Notes under the pieces: generated by a model
What the model was told of the DNA's origin: nothing
What the model saw: only the letters and a program-made list of their open reading frames with translations
Database searches by the model: none
Program-made: the position numbers and the translations under genes
Shown here: positions 40,480-51,100 of the stretch, one piece after another
Layout of the letters: each line of letters begins with the position of its first letter
Numbering within the stretch: the first letter of the stretch is position 1
From: Mesostigma viride
Lineage: Eukaryota > Streptophyta > Mesostigmatophyceae > Mesostigmatales > Mesostigmataceae
NCBI GenBank assembly: GCA_009746045.1
Contig: RPFO01000953.1
Coordinates: forward strand, 1-64,000
Direction: 5' to 3'
DNA: 64,000 nucleotides

Positions 40480-40950
40480 CTGTGCAAGCTTCTAGGGAGT
40501 TCTCACCTTCCACAAGGTCGAAGTGCTTGACGATGATGTTAAGGCTGCGCTTGTCAAGCTAGGCCTCCTGGCGGAGGTCGAACGTCTGTTGCTTGAGCTG
40601 TGCTAGCTCAGTGCAATGGCGGGGGAGGTGGTGCCTGTGGTTCAGCTAGCAGCATAGCGGCCCACGTCTGGGGGGGAGGAGCATCGCCTGCCAGGCCGGC
40701 CAGCGCGGGGGCTGGCTTAATTGGCGGCAATGTCCTTCACCGCCTGTGCGGTGAGGCCTGCGGTGTTTTGCCAGGCACTCGATGGCGATGGCATTGTCCT
40801 GGAGGCGCTTGTCGATGTGACGGAGCTCCAGGGGCGGTGATGGCGTCACGTGGTGGCGGTGGAGGTGGAGGCGAGGAGGGTGGAGGCCGGTGGGGGTGGA
40901 GATGGTGGGGAGCTCGGCAGCTCAGCGTGCTGCCCGCGACATAATTCCAT
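40480..40950 (-). pseudogene. LINE ORF1 middle fragment, minus strand
   Basis: Reverse-complement reading follows 58440-58860 of the intact-like ORF1: the Pro-rich run, the ILRDIDQRL-type stretch, AVKDIAAKPAPA, and QTLDLREEAELAKRSLNVIV, with stops and indels. Example plus-strand match: GGCGATGGCATTGTCCTGGA. The piece lacks both ends of ORF1. Confidence 0.7.
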
Positions 40951-41000
40951 CTCCATTCATATTCATCATCCTCAACGAATCGAAAACGCGGAGAAGATAA

Positions 41001-41072
41001 TGGCAGGCTCAAGCTACCATGGTCCGGATTCTCCGGCCCGATTTCTGGCCTGCGCTGGTTGTCTCCTTGATA
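41001..41072 (-). mobile_element. Short dispersed element, copy 3, with MITE-type terminus
   Basis: It reads GGCAGGCTCAAGCTACCATG, GTCCGGATTCTC, TTTCTGGCCTGCGCTGGTTG, TCTCCTTGATA, and its reverse complement begins with the 16-bp TIR of the MITE at 7948. It lies downstream of the RING-CH gene. Confidence 0.65.
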
Positions 41073-41426
41073 ATCTAGTGCTCCCGCACAATCAGGCTAG
41101 TTTACAGATCACTTTAAGTTAGCCATATGTAATGATAGTAATGTGCATGTATCAGTGCATGGACCATATGCATGCATCCGCGCATGACCCAGTTTGGCAT
41201 TCATAGCGATTCAGGCCGTGGCTGGTGCCCACAACCCGGTAACTAGGAACTAGATCGCTAGCATCATCCGTTCCATTCCATCCCGTGTTCCCCTCCCACT
41301 GAGGACTTATGCTCACGCAACGCAGTCACGTGTACATTCATTAGTAATTAATATGCATGGTCTACATGGCCCCCCTTGACCCCGAATGGACATCATGCAA
41401 CTAGGCACGTGTTCCCGACATTTCAG

Positions 41427-44400
41427 TCATCCCCCGTTGGCGCCCCGCGAGTACGCGGAGGAGCACAGCAGGGTCCCTGACAGGATCACAAACGGCCCCG
41501 CAGTCAGGCTGAGTATCTGCGCGGCCACAAAGTCGATGTTGCCGTACTCGACGGTGGTGAAGGAGATGACAAAGGAGACGACGAGGTAGAGGACGGCGTA
41601 GATGCAGAAGTTCCTCGTCGTGATGTAGATGCCCGTGATGTTTATGATCTGCACGTGCGCACAAGCATGCACGCATGAAAAGAAAAAAAGCGCATGTACA
41701 GCGCCAGTAGTTAGGTTGACACCCTAGCTCACCACGACTGAAAACAGGAATACCAAATGGCTTACACGACAACGTGCACCCTGGCAGGCTGTAGGTTTAC
41801 ATTAGCCGCATTTCAACAACTTGCATACCAACAACATGCATACTACAGACAGGTCCCCTAGGGTAGCGAGCTTTTGATGTTGTAGATAGATGTTGTAGAC
41901 AGATGTTGTAGATAGATTAGACCGGTAGGCCTGTTTGCATCCATCCATCCATCGGGGTTAATGCTCTGTGACTCCCCAACGGGATCACGAGTCTAATTAA
42001 TTTATTAATACTAACGGGACAACCAGAACATCTCTCCTATGCTGGTTGTACCTTCAGAAGATAGAAGCTACGTATGGACGGCCCTCACCGTGATGAAAAA
42101 GAGGAACACCGACGTGAAGAGGAAGCTCAGTGGAAGCGCGATTGCCGGCGCTGCATCATGCACGGCGAGCAAGCACAGTTGTTTATCATTATGACATTTG
42201 GTCGATTGTATGATGAGATTGGTCGCTTGTATGATTAGATTGGTCAATTGGATTAGTATGGCAGTGGTCAATTTTATTAGTAGCATGACATTGCATGGTC
42301 GAGTTGGTACACAATTGCCGGCTTGACGCTTTTGACAAAACCAGCTCATGCACGACCGATGCTGTGCAGATCGCGGGGGGCTGTGGCAACACAAAAAAGT
42401 TCTTTCTGAGGAATTGGTAGAGGCGTGGCAAAAGGGCCGAATGCGCCACGGGCATGTGATTTTGCGTTCCAAGAATACTACATCTAAAAGTGAACCAACC
42501 ACTTCTGTGCTGAAAGAAAAAATTGCGATGCTAGGCCGGCGATAGCCTCGAGCCAAGATGATGCCGAGAATGCAAAAAACAATGCAATGAACACTAATCA
42601 ACAAAACCAATAATATAATGGGCTGCAGCAGCCCGGGGCGAAACCATGCATTAGGATTACAGGCACACACCGCGAGACTGCACGACCGGGAGGGGAAACT
42701 ATACCCAGATAACAGGGTGGAGAGAATAGATACTACAACAGGGTGGTGAGAATTTAGATACTAACATGGTGGAGAGAATAGATACTACAACAGGGTGGTG
42801 AGAATTTAGATACTAACAGGGTGGAGAGAATAGATACTACAACAGGGTGGAGAGAATTTAGATACTAACAGGGTGGAGAGAATAGATACTACAACAGGGT
42901 GGTGAGAATTCAGATACTAACAGGGTGGAGAGAATAGATACTATAACAGGGTGGTGAGAATTTAGATACCAACAGGGTGGAGAGAATTTATATACTTAAA
43001 AAGAGAAGCGATACCAACAGGGTGGAGAGAATTTATGTACTTAAACAGAGAAGCGATACCAACAGGGTGGAGAGCATTTATATACTTAAACATAGAATAG
43101 ATACCAACAGGGTGGAGAGAATTTATATACTTAAACAGAGAATGGATACCAACAGGGTGGAGAGAATTTATTTACTTAAACAGAGAATAGATACCAACAG
43201 GGTGGAGAGAATAATGAACACATGCAAGAAAGGAGACGCCCTCAACTGCCTGTCAGGGGTCGCGGTCCCAAGGCTCAACATTATGGGCCAAGAACTTAAG
43301 GGCGGAGTCGGCCTTGTGGATGTGGTCAAATCTACCGATCGTGCCGCACGAAAGCATGGTATGTTACGAGCAAGGTGCAGAATTGAATTAACTGCATCAT
43401 TCTCTTCATCATCACGGCAGCACAAAGTACTTTGTACGCACTCACACTTCACGACAGATAGTCATGTAGAGGATGTCAACATAAAAGCAGACACGGAAGC
43501 ATGCATGCACATGCCCACATTCAAAGGAACCAACGGCACCAACCCCAAACAGGAACTAACCCTAAACAGCACCCCCCCCCCCCCCCCCCCCCCCCTTCCA
43601 AAGAAATAATCACAAATGGAAAGTGCCGCACGGGAGCCCCATGAACAACAGCAGGCTCCACGGACACGGCGGTGATGCCCCTCATCAGCCACGAGTTGCT
43701 AGCCAGCCGTTGCGAGAATAGTCCATGCTAGACAAGCCGTTGCTCATCAAGCCGTCGCTACACAAGCAATCGCCAAACAAGCAATCGCTAAACAAGCAAT
43801 CGCCAAACAAGACATCGCTAAACAAGCAATCGCTGAACAAGACATCGCTAAACAAGACGTCAAACGGAAGGATCCATAAAGCCAGAGTTGAGGAAGGCCA
43901 GATGGCCGCGTGGCCCGCATGCACAAACAGCCAGTGAAAAACAGCCTGCATGAAAAAATCTCATGCACAAGCACCAACAGCCTGGTGGTTGTTGGAGGCT
44001 GTTGAAGGGCATGAGCACTCCCCCTCCCCAGGTCCCAATCGGTACAATTCTGAGAAGATGATTTCTGGCTCATGACATTATCAATTATCTTTTAGCCCAT
44101 TCGCTTCTTTTGCAGCCTCGTTCTTTCTTCAACTCTCATGGCCCTCCCAATCACAAACTTTGCTGTCTTCTCAGCCTCATGCTCTCTCAATCTCTCCAGC
44201 CGTGCGCTATAAATATAACAGCCAGAAGTGCGCGGATACGACAGCCGGACAGACCCATCAATTGCACTAAATGTTTACAAAATCGGGGTGGGATGGGGTG
44301 GGAATTAATGTGGTGGCAGAGGCAGCCAAAGCAGCCAATTATGTTGCAGGTAACACAACGGTGCCCCACGAGATAAAAAAATACCATCAAGCCAGAGAGC

Positions 44401-46772
44401 GAGTACTAAACCAAATGCTGCCTGCAAAAAATACGTACAGTAGATAGTGTAATACATACAGTCATATACAAACAGTAGGTAGTGTAATAAGCACACTTAG
44501 GTGAGGACATTGACAGGTCGAGCACACTCACCTGGGACCGCTCGCTGCCCGGGTGTATGGCATGCCTTGATGCAATATAGAAATGAAAGCATGGCGCACA
44601 CTTAGAACCCGGCCTCCCCTTAATCAATCAATAAATTACATGTAGACTGCGTCCTCTTTCCCATTCACCCTAAACGTAGACATCAGTCACGCAGCATACG
44701 CAACGGTCACACGGCACTATACATAGACACCACCCAACATCGATGATTGACCCACCGATCTCAAACACGGCGATGTAGAGGATGGACGCGACCAGGACCA
44801 TATTGACGATCACCGACCAGAAAATACACGGGTTGGGGCCCATGCCCCGGACCGGCCACCCCCGACGCGGGAGCCCCACCCCACCCCACCCGCTGCCATT
44901 CCCCCCTCCATCCCCACCCCTCCCATGCCGATGTGCCTCCTCCCTTATTCTGGCCGCCCTCTCTTCGGGCGTCTCCCCCCTACGGCCCAGCTCGTTCTCT
45001 ACCGCGACGCGGTCAAGAAACGCCTGCATCTCGCGGAGGGAAATCCGGACGACAGAATGTGTCTCACCGGACGCCGATTGGCCCCCGATCCCGTGATAGT
45101 TGTACTGGCCGCCTTGGTGGGTCGGTATCCCACTCTCCATCTGACCATGCACCACGTTGTCATTGGGATTATGCTCACCGCCGACACCGCCAGATCCTGC
45201 TCCTCCCCCACCCCCAGCAGCCCCCCCTCCCCCGCCCACATAATAATACTCGCCTCCACCTCCCTCTCTCGCATCCCTCCCCCCCGGCCCCCCGATGACC
45301 CGGATCCCCCCCCCAACAAGGGACGCCCTCCGGTCCCTCAGACCCCGTTGTGCCTCTCGGGTCGTCGTTTCACTTGGCCCGTACACCGTGCGCCGCGAGA
45401 TGACCTCGCCATCCGCATCCACGGTGAGGATCGTCTGGACCGGCAAGTAGAAGGGCGGGGGCGGCGCAGGGCTGATCCAACGTGCCATGCCAGCTGGCGC
45501 GGGTGGGTGCGGCATGGCCACATCCGATGGTCCGGGATGCATCGTCACGTCTGGCGGGGGATGCTGCATGGTCGAATCTGTGGGGGCGAGACGTTGTGGG
45601 CTCAAGATTCCAGGGAAAGACGCTGCTGGCGTTCCGGCAGGGCCCAAGGTTCCAGGGAATGATGCGGCTGCTGCTGTTGCTGCTGTCGCTGTTGCTGCGG
45701 TCGCTGCTGCTGTCACCATCACAGGTCCCGATGGTTGCGTGGCAAAAGAACCCGCGGGAGCCTGGGTCAACTCAGCCCCCGGGGGTCGGCTTGCCTGCCC
45801 GTGTTCGGTGACCCCACCATGTTCATGGACCAGCCCATGCCCATGCTCAACCAGCCCATGTTGAGTCGTCGCATGACCCGTCAGCCTGTGATCGGTGATT
45901 CCCCCCGGGGCCGCCCCCGGGGCCGTCGGCACCCACTGCTCGCCCCCCCCCCCAGGCGTGGCCTGCGCCCGCAGCTGCCACCCGCCACTCTCCGTGCGCC
46001 GCCAGTGCGAGGTCAACTTGGCAACCAGCGCCGTCACGTGCGCCACCTCGTGACCGCAGATCTCGCAAAAGGGGCTGCGCTTGGTCTTCACGAACCAGTG
46101 GAGGGCGCAGCCCTGGTGGGAAACGGCCAGGGATCCTGCGCAGCGGCAGCCCAGGGTGAAGGCCGCTGTGGCCGGCTTGCTGGCGGGGGAAGCAGGGGCC
46201 GGGCCTGGGCTGGGCATGGCGCCGCCGTGGGCCTCTAGGGGCAGCTCGGCGGGGTGGCGCGGCACATGGTCGGGAAAGAGGGCACCGGCGGAGCAGTGCG
46301 AGGGGGCTCCCACAACGGCGTCGGGGCTGGGCCTGGCGGCGGGAGGGAGAATCACGGGCAGCAGGCAGATTCGACAGACGGGGGTCTCGTCGGCGCTACG
46401 CCTGCTGCTGGGAGAGCTCGCCTTGAGTATATCATCGGCAGTCTCCGCCGGTGCGTCCGGAGCATCGGTGTGCGTTTCGGATGCAGGTAAGTCTGCAGGG
46501 GGGTCGAGAACGGCCGGGCTACGAAAGGAAGGGCTTGTCTGTGTCCCGCGGGACGGTGTCACTGGCTCGGCCAGCGGGTGCACGGAGCTGGGCACAGCAG
46601 CAGGCGGAACCGCAGGTTCTTCGCGGGGAGACTGGGGGGCTCCATCGTCCCGAGATCGGTCAAAACTGGGAAATTCACGGCCTCGTGCTGGCGAACATGG
46701 ACTTCGCAAGCTGGGATCCTGAGCATGGCTAACGTTCATCTCAATGCCACTACAACTATCTTTATCAGGCAT
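41427..46772 (-). CDS. RING-CH (MARCH-like) transmembrane E3 ubiquitin ligase, 3 exons
   Basis: Minus-strand exons 46772-44756, 42150-42089 and 41648-41427 total 2301 nt (766 residues, stop TGA). Residues 133-239 form a C4HC3 RING-CH finger: CRIC (Cys133, Cys136), CRC (209, 211), seven residues, His219, QG, Cys222, then CEIC (236, 239). The interval between the first two pairs is stretched to 72 low-complexity residues. Four hydrophobic segments follow: FWSVIVNMVLVASILYIAVF at the end of exon 1, IALPLSFLFTSVFLFFI in exon 2, and FCIYAVLYLVVSFVISF and ILSLTAGPFVILSGTLL in exon 3. Middle regions are His/Gly-, Ala/Thr- and Gly-rich. RING-CH proteins recruit E2 enzymes and ubiquitinate membrane proteins, so that role is inferred. 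ATG 46772 is the first in frame; 46739 is an alternative. Confidence 0.88.
42706..43215. repeat. Minisatellite with core AACAGGGTGGAGAGAAT in RING-CH intron 1
   Basis: About 16 copies of a 29-37 bp unit (AACAGGGTGGAGAGAATAGA plus TACTAC or TTTATATACTTAAACAGAG). The first half alternates two unit types (GGTGAGAATTTAGATACT and GGAGAGAATAGATACTAC), giving a ~60-bp higher-order unit. The plus-strand frame (VERIYILKQRSDTNR) is an artefact. Confidence 0.93.
43569..43592 (+). repeat. Poly-C homopolymer
   Basis: A run of about 24 C, one of several such tracts in this window (also 7396-7421, 11697-11718, 11723-11739, 22164-22187, 34537-34550, and a G-run at 14846-14862). Confidence 0.9.
43725..43862. 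repeat. Tandem repeat, 14-bp unit AACAAGCAATCGCT
   Basis: About nine units (AAACAAGCAATCGC, AAACAAGACATCGC) lie in RING-CH intron 1. Minus-strand open frames (ACLAIACLAIACLA) are artefacts. Confidence 0.85.
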
Positions 46773-48102
46773 ATTGGTGCGGTCAGACCTAGCGGGAAGC
46801 CGCAATTGGCGGTAATCAAGCGGGCCATCCAACTACAGGCGAGCAACACATTAACGTATAAAAGATATCATTGTCTATTCGTGCACTCGTTTTCTAGAGG
46901 CATGCTCATCACAGGCTTCCGCGTGCGCAGTTCATTATTCAACCCAGTGTCCGCAGCGTTTTTCACGTAAGAACCAACTCGTTCTAGACGACCTGGAGTA
47001 AAGCTTTTCTAAAGAGACAGCTGACGTATGGATGCGCGGAGCTCCCGCGCTCGGAGCAAAGTTGAGCAAAGTTGAGCATAGCACAGGACGGTTATTTGTC
47101 AACGTCCATTTCCATAGGTCAGTCATGACCATCAGTTCAGTTGGATCCCGCGCCTAGACTCTCTGCTCATGGGCGGCGCGGGATCCACTAAGGCACTGAG
47201 CCACTGACCATTTCCCTCCAGTTTCTTTGTTGTTGTTGTTGTTGTTGTGTCCCACGCCGCCCAGGGCAGCAGAGAATCCAGTTTCTTTAGGCAACGTCCG
47301 TGTCCACAAATGGCAGGCAGCCGTACGTGACGGCGGACGGCGAAATGTACAATCATCACCTCGATGTTGCCACTTGCCATCTCTCCTTTTAAGTTACAGC
47401 TGGTGGAAGTATCCGAGCGGGGTCCCAAGGATACGGTAGCCAGTTGTCACTAAGACGTCGCACCCTGTCGTCAGCCGCAAGCATCTTACTGTGTAAGACC
47501 CTACAGAGTACAGACGTCTGTATAAAACCTTGCTTTGTACAACTTCAGAGATTGATCGCCCACGTCGCCACTGCCAGTTTGCCACCATTTTCCATACATG
47601 ATTATCTTCTTCTTTCTCCTGCTTTGTTACTCGAGCTTGTAGCGTTTTCTCAGCCAGGGGCTATGTACTGGCTGCTATAGGTGCTCCTGAGGACCTGCTT
47701 GATTTATATGAACTTGCACTCGAGCACATTATCAACTATCATTAGTAAATGATAAGTGTATAGACCAGTTTAATGATAATTAGTCTATATATCCGCGATT
47801 GCCAGTGCAGCAATAAAACTATTGACGGGGCCCAATGCTAAAGGCTTGTTGGTATCCAATATCTTATATCTCCGTCGCTCTTGCTTTAATTTGTCGGGGT
47901 TGATTGTTTTATTTGCCCTGGTGGCGTTTTAATCGAATTGTCTGCCAGTGCAACAAGAGGTTTATTTCAATGGGTTTCAATCTAATAATTGATTAGGCGC
48001 GTGCGTGTTATCTGCATAGTTGTGAATGAGGAGCACAATGGACTAAGCGGAAGGAGAAAGGACGCAGAAAGGTCTTAAAACTAGAAAATTAGACAGGGGC
48101 CC
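46773..48102. other. Divergent intergenic region between the RING-CH and cyclase genes
   Basis: The two genes are transcribed away from each other from this 1.3-kb spacer, which must hold both promoters. The only recognisable feature is the 48-bp insertion at 47229. The right half (47690-47990) is AT-rich. No clear TATA box was assigned. Confidence 0.5.
47217..47288 (-). mobile_element. 48-bp insertion flanked by 12-bp direct repeats
   Basis: TCCAGTTTCTTT occurs at 47217-47228 and again at 47277-47288, as a target-site duplication would. Between them are seven or so TTG units and TGTCCCACGCCGCCCAGGGC, AGCAGAGAA. The insert matches 25738-25810, so it is a tiny 3'-end copy of an element with a (CAA)n tail on the minus strand. 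Confidence 0.7.
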
Positions 48103-51100
48103 ATGGCATGTCTGGGCCGCCTCGTTTTCTCGACCCCGGAGGGCAGAGCGGCGCTGGAGGAGATTCGGCGCAAGCGCAACCCGCCGCAGCAGGGGATGCC
48201 CATTGCGGCCATCATCACAGGTACGGACGCCGCCGCTTCCGTAGCGCAGGGACGAAGACTCTTATTTGTACAGCGGGTTGGGAAAAGTTAGATGCTAGAC
48301 GTGACGCACTGCCAAGGAAACCAGGAAACGACGTGCTGATGGAAGGTACTCTGGCAGGCAGCACGTGATTGATGCTGCTGCTAAGGGAGTTCAATTTACG
48401 CATGCAGCTGCGCTGAATTAAGGATAAGCCAGGCAGGTGGATGTTGGAGCCCACGCAAGTGCGCTTGGCATGGCGGGTGTGCCATGTGTTCCTGACCAGC
48501 CATCCTGGTGTAGCTAGTTACACCATTATTTGCGCATCCAGTTGGTGGAGGTCAGGTAGTCCGCGCGTGAAATAAGAGGGGAGGTCGTTTTGGATATGCG
48601 TGGAACACATTTCGGCAGGTATGCATGCAGTGGTCACTATACCGAGCATGTCCAGACCTTATATGTGCGGCATCGCAGCAAATACTTTACTTGATAAATT
48701 GGATGATCTTAGACCGTTGAAGGGGGCTGGCCTCTGTAGTCAAGTGGGTGAGTACGCAGTGGTCTTCATTACAGACATTCATGGACCTCCATACGGCATT
48801 AATTAATGGCATCTTGATTGTGCGTTGCCTTGCCAATCGGGTAGCGTTGGCTTACAACAAGCACAAAATCGCCATCAAGTGAACCCCTTGGCCGGTGTCA
48901 GTCTGTCCCTCCGCCACAAATCGTCGAGGGCTCCACGTCCTTTGCCCTCCTCCTCCCCTAATCGCACATGGCCTTGTAAATGTCATCTGCACCCTTGTCT
49001 GCCACTGCCTGAAACAGACTTGGAGGGCTGGATGTCCCTTGCTCTCCTCCTCCCCTAATCGCGCATGGCCTTGTTTATCCCATCCATCTATGCCCTTATC
49101 TCCCTCTGCCTGAAACAGACATTGAGGGCTCGACATCCCTGTGGGAATGGAACCCGGAGGTGATGAAGCGCGCGCTGGCCATCCACCACAATGTGAGCGC
49201 AGCACTTCTTGTGGCAAAGTGCGGCTGTATCCGCTGACATGTGGCCATCCATCATGTGAAGCGTGCGCTGGCCATCCACCACAATGTACGTGCGCGTGGG
49301 ATCGCCCTTGCCTCGGTGGCCGAGGAACCAGATGTGCATACCATGAATATAGTCAATATAGTAAATATCGTTACACCATAATTTATTTTTTCTCTTTTAT
49401 GCCTCTTTTTCCCTTTTCCCGTTCTTTCCCTTCTATGCCTATTTTATCCCTTTGCCCGTTCTTTCTCTCCTATGCCTCGTTCCCCCACTGTGCCCCTTCT
49501 TTCTCTCCAGTACAGTACTCCACTCCCTTTGCCCACTCTCCCGCTTCTATCACTTTTCTCCGGCACGGCATACCCATGTAGCTCATTTCCTTCCCCTTCC
49601 CCTTCCCCTTCCCCTTCCCCTTCCCCTTCCCCTTCCCCTTCCCCTTCCCCTTCCCCTTCCCCTTCCCCTTCCCCTTCCCCTTCCCCTTCCCCTTCCCCTT
49701 CCCCTTCCCCTTCCCCTTCCCCTTCCCCTTCCCCTTCCCCTTCCCCTTCCCCTTCCCCTTCCCCTTCCCCTTCCCCTTCCCCTTCCCCTTCCCCTTCCCC
49801 TTCCCCTTCCCCTTCCCCTTCCCCTTCCCCTTCCCCTTCCCTTCCCCTTCCCTTCCCCTTCCCCTTCCCCTTCCCCTTCCCCTTCCCCTTCCCTTCCCCT
49901 TCCCTTCCCCTTCCCCTTCCCCTTCCCCTTCCCTTCCCCTTCCCCTTCCCCTTCCCCTTCCCCTTCCCCTTCCCTTCCCCTTCCCCTTCCCCTTCCCCTT
50001 CCCCTTCCCTTCCCCTTCCCCTTCCCCTTCCCCTTCCCCTTCCCCTTCCCCTTCCCCTTCCCCTTCCCCTTCCCCTTCCCCTTCCCCTTCCCCTTCCCCT
50101 TCCCCTTCCCCTTCCCCTTCCCCTTCCCCTTCCCCTTCCCTTCCCCTTCCCCTTCCCCTTCCCCTTCCCCTTCCCCTTCCCTTCCCTTCCCCTTCCCCTT
50201 CCCCTTCCCCTTCCCCTTCCCTTCCCCTTCCCCTTCCCCTTCCCCTTCCCCTTCCCCTTCCCCTTCCCCTTCCCTTCCCCTTCCCCTTCCCCTTCCCTTC
50301 CCCTTCCCCTTCCCCTTCCCCTTCCCCTTCCCCTTCCCCTTCCCTTCCCTTCCCCTTCCCCTTCCCCTTCCCCTTCCCTTCCCCTTCCCCTTCCCCTTCC
50401 CTTCCCCTTCCCCTTCCCCTTCCCCTTCCCTTCCCCTTCCCCTTCCCCTTCCCCTTCCCTTCCCCTTCCCCTTCCCCTTCCCCTTCCCCTTCCCCTTCCC
50501 CTTCCCCTTCCCCTTCCCCTTCCCCTTCCCCTTCCCCTTCCCCTTCCCCTTCCCCTTCCCTTCCCCTTCCCCTTCCCTTCCCCTTCCCCTTCCCCTTCCC
50601 CTTCCCCTTCCCCTTCCCCTTCCCCTTCCCCTTCCCCTTCCCCTTCCCCTTCCCCTTCCCCTTCCCCTTCCCCTTCCCCTTCCCCTTCCCCTTCCCCTCA
50701 CCCGCACCCGCACCCGCACCCGCATAGGTGGTTGTCCTGGGAGCACAGAGTGAGTGCACTTGGGGCGCAGGCCCTTCTCTTGCACTCGTGACTTCCAGCT
50801 CAACACGGCGGAACCATCCTGCCATCCTTGCGCTCAAGCTCAGGAGCAGGCAACCACTCCCTGGCCACTCCGCCATTTATGCCGACTCCAACAGGACCAC
50901 TGTATCTGCTTTGTTTTGACTACCATAGCCTTTTTTTTCTAATTGACTAGCGTTGCCTTTTTTATTTGCTGGCCAATGTGTGGTCTTCCATGGCATTTGT
51001 TCCATGCGCCGCTGGCCAGGTCCCAATGTTTTAACCAAAACACGACCAGTGATGTTGGGAGACCAATGATGCTGCGACGAGGAATGATGTTAAGAAACAA

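Noticed and set aside
42977-43609. 210-residue frame VERIYILKQRSDTNR
   Set aside because: It is the minisatellite of RING-CH intron 1, on the strand opposite to the gene, with no family similarity.
44925-46722. Several plus-strand frames of 100-245 residues
   Set aside because: GC-rich shadows antisense to RING-CH exon 1, which has the zinc finger and membrane segments.
49452-50876. 400-residue open frames of PLPLPF or GKGKGR type
   Set aside because: Readings of the (CCCCTT)n array inside cyclase intron 2.
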